NCBI GenBank assembly: GCA_002887195.1
Contig: PJAB01000661.1
Coordinates: forward strand, 1 to 22,432
Direction of reading: 5' to 3'
From: Chrysochromulina parva
Taxonomy: Eukaryota; Haptophyta; Prymnesiales; Chrysochromulinaceae
DNA: 22,432 nucleotides
A program made the translations under genes and the position numbers. This document shows positions 15,152 through 21,968 of this stretch, piece after piece. Each line of letters begins with the position of its first letter. The first letter of the stretch is position 1. A model generated the notes under the pieces. It was given only the letters and a program-made list of their open reading frames with translations. It was not told where the DNA came from and searched no databases.

Positions 15152-16519
15152 TCATTGAAGCCCGTCCCCAAACGGATCGCCGTCGCCCTGGTGTATGCCA
15201 GCAAAGGGTTCGTCACTCGCCAGCTCGCGGCGCATGTCGGCGAGCGTGATGCCACGATTGCGGTAGCCCGGGCGTAGATTGGGTTCGTGGCCTAAGGCCT
15301 GGCGCGCCTTTCGATTGCGGAAGGTGAGGATGAACAGTAGCCGCTGGCTGCCGCCTTGTCCCTCGGGGAAGTTGGCCGTGCCCGCGTGCAGCGTGTTCAT
15401 GTTGAAGAAGACGGCGTCACCTGCTTGGAGCATTGAGTGACGTGGCTGCGCGCTCGCAAGCATCGCATCGCCTGCCGAGGAGGAAGGGTAGAGGAAGGGA
15501 GCCGTGGCGGGAGTCGAGCGAGTACCCTGTCAGCACACCTGAGCAGCTGACAGCGTACTGTCAGCGCGCATCGCTCTCACCACACGTAACCACACGAGGC
15601 AGGCATGGAGGCGGGAGAAACGTCTGTGTGATCGTAGGGTTTGATCGCAGGTCTCCCTACGTTGGCCGTCGAACTGTCCGTTGTCAAAGCTCAACCGTTG
15701 CTTGGTCTGGAGGTGGGTCTTCGGAATGAACATAGTCGTGCCCATCTCGTAGCGGACGTCCTGCAGCGCGATAAAGGCACAGAAGAGGCCAGGCACCTTC
15801 TGGTATGGCGTATCCGAGTGGACAGGCTGGCGCGCCGCCCCCGCCTCTGTGCGCAATGCTACGAGGTCATACAGCTCAGCGCTCTCACCGCCGCAGGTCG
15901 TGCTGAACATCGCACCCAGCGTCGAGTTGGGACCGAGCAGCTCCTGCAGCGCGCAAATAAGGGTGCCTCGCGCCTCGCCAGCATCAACCGCCCTACCGTC
16001 TCGCAGCGGCAGCAGCAGGTAGCCTCGTTTCGGGTCGTGCGTCTCGACCGGTACGTTGAAGCGTGCCACGCTCGAGCTCGAATCGTTCTCGACAGCTGCA
16101 TAGGATCGCGCGAGCTCATCGGCGACGCACTCCCTGAGTCGCGCAGCCGAGTCGGTGCTCAATACTCCAGGGATCAGGCACACACCCTCTGAATCGAGCG
16201 TGTCAGCACGCATGTCTGTGGCCTGCTGCAAAGCCGTTCGGGTGGCTCCATTGGCCCCAAAGCCGCCGCCACCGCCCTTCGAACTCTTGCCGTTGCTCGG
16301 TGCGCGTTTGGGTGCAGTCATTGGGCGGCTGTTAGGCTCCAGCAGCTCTCGCTCCCTTTCCGCTCGCTTGGTCATCGCAATCTTTGCATCTTGGAACAAG
16401 AGGGACGATGCGCCGCCCTTCGGCATTGGGTCTAACTGCATTCGAGGGTGCTGCATCCGCGAGCTGAGCGACGCTATCATTTCAACTAAAGCCAACAACG
16501 GGAGGAGGCGCCACGCCAT
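15152..16519 (-). CDS. 2OG-Fe(II) dioxygenase, phytanoyl-CoA dioxygenase type, one intron
   Basis: Exons 16519-15661 and 15471-15152 give 392 residues; the junction splits Arg287. I chose ATG 16519 because it begins a signal-peptide-like segment (MAWRLLPLLALVEMIASL), while the upstream in-frame ATGs (16636, 16630) precede AT-rich sequence containing a TATA-like element at 16547-16554. After a Lys/Gly-rich linker the PhyH fold starts at ~105 (a DSEGVCLIPGVLS-like opening). The iron and cosubstrate residues are all present: H234-S-D236, distal H315 in NTLHAGTAN, and R330 in SQRLLF, the last two coming from exon 2. PhyH enzymes hydroxylate substrates using 2-oxoglutarate, O2 and Fe(II). The substrate is unknown, and PhyH paralogues are common in algae. 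If the leader is real, the enzyme enters the secretory system. Confidence 0.85.
15472..15660 (-). other. Intron (189 nt, GT-AG) with competing hairpins
   Basis: The donor is GTAGGG (from 15660) and the acceptor is TCCTCGGCAG (to 15472). Splicing restores the frame across the dioxygenase core. Inside are three interleaved arms: CTGTCAGC at 15527-15534, GCTGACAG at 15546-15553 and CTGTCAGC at 15558-15565. The middle arm can pair perfectly with either neighbour. Confidence 0.75.
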
Positions 16520-16546
16520 CGTCGTCTCTGCGTCCGCGAGATCTTC

Positions 16547-16554
16547 ATTATAAA
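16547..16554 (-). promoter_or_regulatory. TATA-like element upstream of dioxygenase
   Basis: On the minus strand this reads TTTATAAT, in an AT-rich patch, 28-35 nt before the ATG at 16519. If it works as a TATA box, transcription would begin almost at that ATG, leaving a very short leader or favouring Met14 (16480). Confidence 0.4.
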
Positions 16555-16664
16555 GAGTGTTTTTTCTGCGGACTGTCTCGGAGCTTTTTACGGAGAATTT
16601 CAATTCGTGGGCTTTTTCGTAACGAGCCATGAACACTCAAGCTCTCGCCTTGCTTCCTAGGAGT

Positions 16665-17789
16665 TCACACGGAGACGGTCAGCGCGTCGTAGTGAGACCT
16701 CCCCGAGTAGAGGACGCGGACGAGGCGCTCGGCCGAGCCGGTCTGCTGCTCCACATCAAAGGCCGATATCTGCTCGAAGCCGTCACCCTTGCGCTCGTAG
16801 ACGCGGACGCTCGCATTCGCCACGCGGCTGAAGCAGAGCATCTCTATGGCCCCGCCCCACGCTCCAGGTTGTCGCATGCGATTGCAGTAGGCCACTGGCT
16901 CGAGGTTACTTTCCCACAAGACCCAATCTCGGAGCGGCACGCCCGCGCACTCCTCTGCTGGATGGCTCTCGAGGAAACGCAGCACGCGCGCGCGCACGCC
17001 CTCAGCCGTGCTCAGCTCCACGTCAGGACCGCCGAGCAACTGTCGCGCGCCGTACGCCAGCGAGTGAAAAAGGCAAGAGCCATCGCCAGGTTGCTTGACG
17101 ACCGTCGCGCCGCGCAGCATGCGCGCGGCAGCGGCCGCAGCCTCCTCCGCGAGCCGCTTCGCTTTGGTCGCCGCACTCGCCCCGCTCGCCCCGTCGCCAC
17201 CGCTCGCCTCGGGGTTCGGAGGCGTGTATGACTCCCAGGCGTCGCGGTGCTTCTCGCGCGCCTTTTTGAAGTGTGGGCAGCAATCCGTCGCGTGTGGGCC
17301 ATCACACTTATCGCACGGGCCGCACCCAGCGGTTTTCTCCATCGAGGCCATATAAGCTGTTGGTGGCTGCGGCGGTAGCCGTTGCGGCGGCGGCGTGGAG
17401 TGCGATGATGCGGCTGGCTGCAAAGTCTTCGGACGTGCCCCGAATCGGACGTATTCCGCTTCGGAGGGTTCCGGCCGTGGATGCGGCCCCAAAGTCACTG
17501 CTGGCTGCTGCGCGAAGGTCGGCGCTCGCCGTACCGGCTGTAGCGCAGTTTGTTGCGCCGTCGGGGATTGAGGTATCTCAACTAGATTGTAAGGAGGCTG
17601 CTTGCCTGCAGTGATGACTGGCGCGGCGCTACTGGGCTTGTCGGGATACTTTTCGCGGCTCCGCTCCAGACGGCTACTGGGCTCAAGATGCTCGAGCTTC
17701 TTACAATCTATGCTCCGCCTCAAGATGCTCGTTTGTCGCGCCGACAAGGGCGCTACTGCGTCCTCGGACGTCGTGTACGGGTAGAACAT
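16665..17789 (-). CDS. OTU-family deubiquitinase with Cys/His knuckle
   Basis: The gene encodes 374 residues from ATG 17789. Residues 1-150 are basic and Pro/Gln-rich, without a known domain. At 156-173 lies a compact metal-binding motif (C156, C159, C162, H166, C170, C171, H173; CDKCDGPHATDCCPHF) followed by a helix. An Ala-rich helix leads into the OTU fold (~228-374): GDGSCLFHSLAYG carries Asp236 and catalytic Cys239; GAWGGAIEMLCFS (~309-321) is the conserved central block; and SGRSHYDAL (~362-370) supplies His366. OTU cysteine proteases cut ubiquitin chains. All catalytic positions look intact. The stop lies 145 bp before the dioxygenase ATG on the same strand. A signal peptide is not visible, so a cytosolic or nuclear location is likely. 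Confidence 0.9.
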   Translation of the reverse strand: MFYPYTTSEDAVAPLSARQTSILRRSIDCKKLEHLEPSSRLERSREKYPDKPSSAAPVITAGKQPPYNLVEIPQSPTAQQTALQPVRRAPTFAQQPAVTLGPHPRPEPSEAEYVRFGARPKTLQPAASSHSTPPPQRLPPQPPTAYMASMEKTAGCGPCDKCDGPHATDCCPHFKKAREKHRDAWESYTPPNPEASGGDGASGASAATKAKRLAEEAAAAAARMLRGATVVKQPGDGSCLFHSLAYGARQLLGGPDVELSTAEGVRARVLRFLESHPAEECAGVPLRDWVLWESNLEPVAYCNRMRQPGAWGGAIEMLCFSRVANASVRVYERKGDGFEQISAFDVEQQTGSAERLVRVLYSGRSHYDALTVSV

Positions 17790-17843
17790 CGAGAAGCGAA
17801 AAAAGTTTGGGCACGTATTGTACGATCACAGCCGGTGTTCACA

Positions 17844-17862
17844 CTGAAAAACGCCTTTTCAG
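17844..17862. repeat. Perfect 7-bp hairpin upstream of OTU gene
   Basis: CTGAAAA, loop ACGCC, TTTTCAG. It lies 55-73 nt upstream of the OTU start codon, in the 250-bp gap to the Tic22-like gene, so it could be promoter or 5' UTR structure. Confidence 0.6.
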
Positions 17863-18039
17863 AGCCCATCAAGCTCGTCGACATGAACGACGAACCCCCG
17901 TGCGCTGGAACAACGCGGCGTGCGGCACGACCACAATTCTATAGGAATTTAGACCCGCCGTCGCGTGCCAACCAGCAACCTGCCATACACAAATACGGTT
18001 TAAGGGTCATGTGCTCCATGTTCGCGCCACTCTCCTTTC

Positions 18040-18837
18040 TCAGGCGGGTGTGACATCGTCGCCCTCCAATGGCGGAGGTTCGTCACCCTCGAGTGGCGGA
18101 GGTTCGTCACCCAGGCCCTTTGCCTGCCGCTCACGCTCGCGTTCCATCTCGAGCTCCTGCAGCTGCGCCGCCTTGTCCGTAGCCTTCTCGGAGGCGATGA
18201 ACATGATCGATCGGCCGTCGAAGCTGTTGTTGCTCATGGCAAGCTGGATGACAGCGCTGATATCGAGGACCGTCAGCTCGGCAGGAAAGGTCTCGGGAGA
18301 GCGGTCAGCGGCGATCCACGTTGCGCGCACATCCTCCGCGCTCGTCCAAAACGGGCGGACACGTGCGGAGGCGAGTTCATCGCATGTGAAGATCGGGAAG
18401 GTGGATGAGTCCGGCGTGGCTTGCATCTGCTGCGTGAGCGCGTTCAGAACCACACTGGATGGCATCAACTTCAACGGAAATGTAGAGCCATTGGGTGCCC
18501 AGCCCTGGGTGAGTGCAAACGCAGTTCCAAGAGACGTTACGCCAAGCTGCAATGGGACGTCCGGATTGAGCACTTGCACTGCAACTAGAGCTGAGTTTGC
18601 GTCATCTACGTCCAAATACCACCGGATGGCGATCTCGCCGTGCTCATTCGGCACAGGGAAAATCTTTGACTCATCATTCATGAGATGAAATGTCGGGATA
18701 TTGTCAAGCTTGTTCACCATCTCTTGCTTCGTGAGCGGCGGCGGTTGTGAGTCCTCGCCGCTGGGTGCGGAGGACCCCAGGGCATCAGTGGTCGCTGGCG
18801 TGGGGGGTGGAGGCGTGGGCGACGCTTGGGTGCTCAT
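18040..18837 (-). CDS. Tic22-like plastid protein-import component
   Basis: The gene encodes 265 residues from ATG 18837; the frame opens 10 codons earlier at a GTG. Residues 1-38 are Pro/Ser/Thr-rich. Two similar halves follow, as in the twofold Tic22 fold: the first at ~43-115 (KLDNIPTFHLMND..., an IRWYLDVDDANSAL strand-helix, LGVTSLGTAFAL) and the second at ~147-217 (FPIFTCDELA, VRPFWTSAEDVRATWIA, SIMFIASEKA). Tic22 works as a soluble chaperone-like protein between the outer and inner plastid envelopes, and in complex plastids it belongs to the import route. The C-terminus has a charged helix and then GDEPPPLE twice in tandem. No signal peptide is present at this start, although an import component of a complex plastid should have one, so an upstream exon may be missing from this model. 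Confidence 0.7.
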   Translation of the reverse strand: MSTQASPTPPPPTPATTDALGSSAPSGEDSQPPPLTKQEMVNKLDNIPTFHLMNDESKIFPVPNEHGEIAIRWYLDVDDANSALVAVQVLNPDVPLQLGVTSLGTAFALTQGWAPNGSTFPLKLMPSSVVLNALTQQMQATPDSSTFPIFTCDELASARVRPFWTSAEDVRATWIAADRSPETFPAELTVLDISAVIQLAMSNNSFDGRSIMFIASEKATDKAAQLQELEMERERERQAKGLGDEPPPLEGDEPPPLEGDDVTPA

Positions 18838-19033
18838 TCGGGAGTCGATCGAGCGAGATCCGAGCACCGAGCGGGGAGATCGCGAACTTGTTCACGTTCA
18901 CGTTAAATTGCCATCTCGGGAAGACGCTCAACCACAGGTCCCGTGGAGTCACAACGTGGAAGGTGCAGTGAAATCGCGAACTTGAGGGACTTACCTACGA
19001 AACCTGGCTTTCTGTGCAAGCTGCAACACAATT
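18838..19033. other. Gap between Tic22-like and DA1-like genes, with a consensus splice donor
   Basis: This 196-bp gap holds the DA1-like 3' UTR and the Tic22-like 5' region. On the minus strand TTTCGTAG is followed by a consensus GTAAGT (18994-18989). The words TCGCGAACTTG occur twice (about 18880 and 18974). An acceptor-like AG (AACAAG before TTCGCG, near 18890) would join in frame to the sequence leading to the Tic22-like ATG. Confidence 0.4.
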
Positions 19034-20485
19034 TCAGGTCTGGGCGACTTCGCTCGAGAGGTCCCTGGCTGCGCTCTCGGCTTGGGCGGCACGCCGTCGA
19101 CGCTCGTCAAAGACTTTCGCGCGGCGACGTGTGTCGACTCTTCTCGTGTCTTCACCGACTGGCTGATAGACGGCCGCATCGGCCGTCGCAGCGCCGCCGA
19201 GCGCTTGGAACGAGCGGCCAGGTCGCTGGGCCCATGCAGCCATCATCGGCCCCCCAGCACGTGGCAGCTCTCCGCCCGTGGCCTTGACGCGAGCGAGAAG
19301 GCGTTGCAGTGAGAAGCCACACGACACGTACCCCGCGAGCGCGTCACGCAGCCCGTCACCGTACACGGCATTCGTATTGGTCTCCATCTGGCGCATGCGC
19401 TCGCGGCGTGCCCAGTCGACGTCGCCGGCGACGCACCGGCCATGCTCCCAGAGATAGGCGAAGAGTTCGCAGAGCCCCTCTTCCACACGCGAGGCCATGC
19501 TGTGCGTATCGTACTGTTGCAGGTGCAGATAGACATGCCCCGCCTCGTGGGCAAGCACCGCTAGCGCAAGGTCCTCGGGCAAGCCACGCAGCAGTGCCAC
19601 GCTCGTCACGCGCCGGCTGCCCGGTACGACGCGGTTCGTGCTCGGGTCCTCGAGCTGCTCTGTGCACGTGAGGCCGAGAAGGCAGCGGCCGCCGCTCGGC
19701 GTCGCCGACGGGGGACCGTCCGAGCAAACACGATCGACCAGCCGCAGGCCCTGCAGCGTCGGGGGCAGAAGTATGCCGAGCTCTCGCGAGAAGAAAGCTC
19801 GCACGAGCTCGTAGAGCTTGCTGATCTGCGCTGTGTCACTCAGTGCGGTAGCAGTGCATCGCTCGCACGCGAGCTGGCCGTCCTCGAGCATTGTGACGTC
19901 CGACATGCCTACCGGCAGTAGCACCGAGCAATACACGCAAGAGCGCAAGCTCTCGGCATTGTGGCTCAGGCAACAGACCTGGCCGCCATACGAGGCCCAT
20001 CGCAACAGCTTGGCGGAGCACAGGGTGCACTGCTTACCGTGCCGCTCACGGTAGCACTCTGGGCAGAACAGGTGGCTACCGAGCTTGTAGTGGCACTCGG
20101 CAGCGCCGCACTCGAGCTCGCGCAGTGCATTGCCTGCATCGGAAGCAGAGTTGGCGTCCTGCCGAAGCTTGCAGCTGCACGCGCTGCATTTGAAGCATTC
20201 TATGTGATAGGTTGACCCTTCTGGCGTGGTGACGCGCGGCGCGAGGTTGCCATGCTTGTCAAGCAGGTTGAGTTTGCACACAGCGCACTGATGTGCTGTG
20301 CGAGATGCGTAAGCCTTGCGGTTGGAGCCCCACGGACGCGGATGTGGATCATAGTCTTCCTCGCTCGATTTTGACGGAGGCACTTGAGTCGGTTGTCTGC
20401 CCATCTCGCGCAACTTCTGGCGGACCAATAGTTGCTGGCGGCTGGCGGATAGCAGCATCTGATGTCGTGAAGAGCCGCGCACCAT
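19034..20485 (-). CDS. DA1-like LIM-domain zinc metallopeptidase
   Basis: The gene encodes 483 residues from ATG 20485. The N-terminus is basic and unstructured. A LIM-type zinc-binding region spans ~67-144 (C67, C70, H94, C97, C100, C141, C144), with a second set of Cys pairs (C153, C156, C183, C186, C207, C210). The C-terminal domain has the DA1 peptidase pattern: VLAHEAGHVYLHL (~310-322), where H313-E-x-x-H317 binds zinc, then SRVEEGLCELFAYLW (~332-346), which provides the distal Glu and matches the VEEG-C-x-x-x-AYLW block of plant DA1/DAR proteins. DA1 enzymes in plants are ubiquitin-activated peptidases that limit growth by cutting E3s and other regulators. The ubiquitin-interacting motifs of plant DA1 are not visible here. 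The C-terminus (~430-483) is a charged helix. The stop at 19034 is 196 bp before the Tic22-like ATG. Confidence 0.85.
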   Translation of the reverse strand: MVRGSSRHQMLLSASRQQLLVRQKLREMGRQPTQVPPSKSSEEDYDPHPRPWGSNRKAYASRTAHQCAVCKLNLLDKHGNLAPRVTTPEGSTYHIECFKCSACSCKLRQDANSASDAGNALRELECGAAECHYKLGSHLFCPECYRERHGKQCTLCSAKLLRWASYGGQVCCLSHNAESLRSCVYCSVLLPVGMSDVTMLEDGQLACERCTATALSDTAQISKLYELVRAFFSRELGILLPPTLQGLRLVDRVCSDGPPSATPSGGRCLLGLTCTEQLEDPSTNRVVPGSRRVTSVALLRGLPEDLALAVLAHEAGHVYLHLQQYDTHSMASRVEEGLCELFAYLWEHGRCVAGDVDWARRERMRQMETNTNAVYGDGLRDALAGYVSCGFSLQRLLARVKATGGELPRAGGPMMAAWAQRPGRSFQALGGAATADAAVYQPVGEDTRRVDTRRRAKVFDERRRRAAQAESAARDLSSEVAQT

Positions 20486-21279
20486 TTTCGTTCAATTCCG
20501 TTTCACAAACTTTCTAGTCGATTACTTCGTACATGTACCGGGTACCGATGTTTCGAGCTCATCGGGGGCTCTGGCCGCACCGCCGGCCGCTACGTGTCTG
20601 CCGCACGCGCCTTCATTTCGCCGACCGCTTTCGAGCAGGCGCGGGGAGGCGCTCTGGGAGCGGGTGGAGGCAGGGTCGGGTTCGCTCTGGGGGCGGCCTC
20701 TTCTGAGTCGGCCGCGGGGAGGTGCGGTCGGCTCCGGGCCTGCGGCTGTTGAGTCGGCCGCGGTTTCGAGGTCGTCACGCTGACGTGCAGGTTGTGTGTT
20801 GGTGGGTTTGGATGGTTGTGAGGTTGGCGACGCGTCTTTACGCGCGACGACGCACCGACGTCCGCGGATGTGATCTGTGTGCCCTTGTGCGCCCCCGTGT
20901 GTGAGCGAGCGTCCCGTGTGTGTCCCGGCTCCCCCCGGTGTCTTTTTACCGATACAACATAGTAGGGTTTGCCTCCTATAGCTGCCACACACATTGGGCG
21001 CTCCGTTCCTCCGATGACCTTTCACCCTCGCGCGCGGAGATGAGCTGGATCAGAGACGAATACCACGAATCTCGAATGAAAGAGGCCGCGCAACGATAAG
21101 CATGCAATGCGAGCACTTTGCAGTGCGCATTCTCATGAGGATGGTGAACGTTCTGTTGCGAACGCCCTGTACAACCATGCGCTGCTAAAGCATCCAGTTT
21201 TAAGTGCTCGGATGCTCACGACAGAAGAGAGCGATCCATCAAGCGATCTCCTTGCCTGATCTAGACAGCGACGCGATGG
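20486..21279. other. Long non-coding gap, GT-rich, no gene seen
   Basis: This 794-bp stretch lies between the DA1-like start (20485, minus) and the stop of the small plastid protein (21280, minus). The middle (20580-20960) is strongly G/T-rich on the plus strand, with GAGTCGGCCGCG occurring twice (near 20706 and 20751). A minus-strand open frame of 167 codons crosses it, but its Pro/Thr/Arg/Ser-rich composition and lack of hydrophobic core suggest an artefact of base composition. Near 20531-20551 is the imperfect palindrome ACATGTACC-GGGTACCGATGT. A bulged hairpin lies at 21106-21131. Confidence 0.45.
21106..21131. repeat. Bulged hairpin in 3' flank
   Basis: AATGCG-ag-CAC pairs with GTGCGCATT across a 6-nt loop (TTTGCA), giving a 9-bp stem with a 2-nt bulge. 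It lies about 150 nt past the stop of the minus-strand gene at 21741-21280, so it may be in its 3' UTR. Confidence 0.45.
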
Positions 21280-21741
21280 TCATGTCTCAATCTTGAACTG
21301 GCCCGTTTCAAACTGGCCTGTCTCAATCTTGACCTGTCTTATCAGGATCTTTGAGTAGACCATCATGTCCACAAGCGCTCGCAGCTCCGTCTGCGCTTTA
21401 GTTGTGTCCCCTCCGCGCTCGTGCTCGGAGATGGCTGCAGTCTGCACCGATACCACGCGAGCCTGGATAGCGTCCGAGAGCGCGTCGGCTTTCGCTTTCA
21501 GCTGCTCTGCGGGCCATGACCTGACTCTCTGCTCCACTCGCTGCTCACGCTCAGAATCTGAAGTCGCCAATACGATTTCAGAGAGCAGACTCTCAAATCC
21601 ACCGTCCGCGCACGCACGTGGCGGCATGCCGACAGCGCGTCGACCACGGCCACTCAAAGATGGCGTCGCCAAGAACCCGCAACACGCGTGCAACATCAGC
21701 ATCAGCAAATGCACGATGGGCAGGGTCGGCAGGGTCGGCAT
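21280..21741 (-). CDS. Small plastid-targeted helical protein of unknown function
   Basis: The gene encodes 153 residues from ATG 21741; an in-frame stop lies three codons upstream, so this is the first possible start. The N-terminus has a hydrophobic signal (IVHLLMLMLHACCG) followed by Phe23 at the predicted cleavage site, then a basic Ser/Arg-rich transit-like segment (FLATPSLSGRGRRAVG). That is the bipartite leader expected for entry into a secondary plastid. The mature part (~45-140) is almost wholly helical and charged (SDSEREQRVEQRVR, AEQLKAKADALSDAIQARV). The C-terminus is repetitive: KIETGQF, ETGQF, KIET, encoded by near-repeated DNA at about 21283-21335. I do not recognise a family. 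Its promoter is shared with the divergent SPPPP protein gene. Confidence 0.7.
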   Translation of the reverse strand: MPTLPTLPIVHLLMLMLHACCGFLATPSLSGRGRRAVGMPPRACADGGFESLLSEIVLATSDSEREQRVEQRVRSWPAEQLKAKADALSDAIQARVVSVQTAAISEHERGGDTTKAQTELRALVDMMVYSKILIRQVKIETGQFETGQFKIET

Positions 21742-21968
21742 GATTGGCTATGCTTGGCTATTTTTTGATCGGGGAGCTGAGCTCGCGTCTCCACCTGCTC
21801 AAACGATTTCCAACAATCACGCGAATTCCACTTTGAGCGCGTGGGCGCATCTCTCACCCGCTCACCTGAGCGCACCGAAGCTTGACTTGACTTGACTTGA
21901 CTTGACTTGACTTGACTTGTCAAGGTTAGAACCGGAACTACTGTACGAGGACCGCGGTGCCGTCCAAG
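21742..21968. promoter_or_regulatory. Divergent promoter region with pentanucleotide microsatellite
   Basis: This 227-bp spacer lies between a minus-strand start (21741) and a plus-strand start (21969). It includes TTGGCTAT twice near the minus-strand start, and the CTTGA microsatellite at 21881-21919 on the other side. No TATA box is evident for either direction. Confidence 0.4.
21881..21919. repeat. CTTGA pentanucleotide microsatellite, about 7.8 copies
   Basis: Seven exact copies of CTTGA are followed by CTTGT. The array ends in CTTGTCAAG, a small palindrome. It lies 50-90 nt upstream of the plus-strand ATG at 21969. Confidence 0.95.

Noticed and set aside
16520..16636. Upstream in-frame ATGs of the dioxygenase
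   Set aside because: The added 39 residues come from AT-rich, promoter-like DNA containing a TATA-like element, and they would hide the signal-peptide-like start at 16519.
20522..21025. 167-codon minus-strand open frame upstream of the DA1-like gene
   Set aside because: Pro/Thr/Arg/Ser composition without secondary-structure pattern; follows the strand's C/A bias rather than looking coded.
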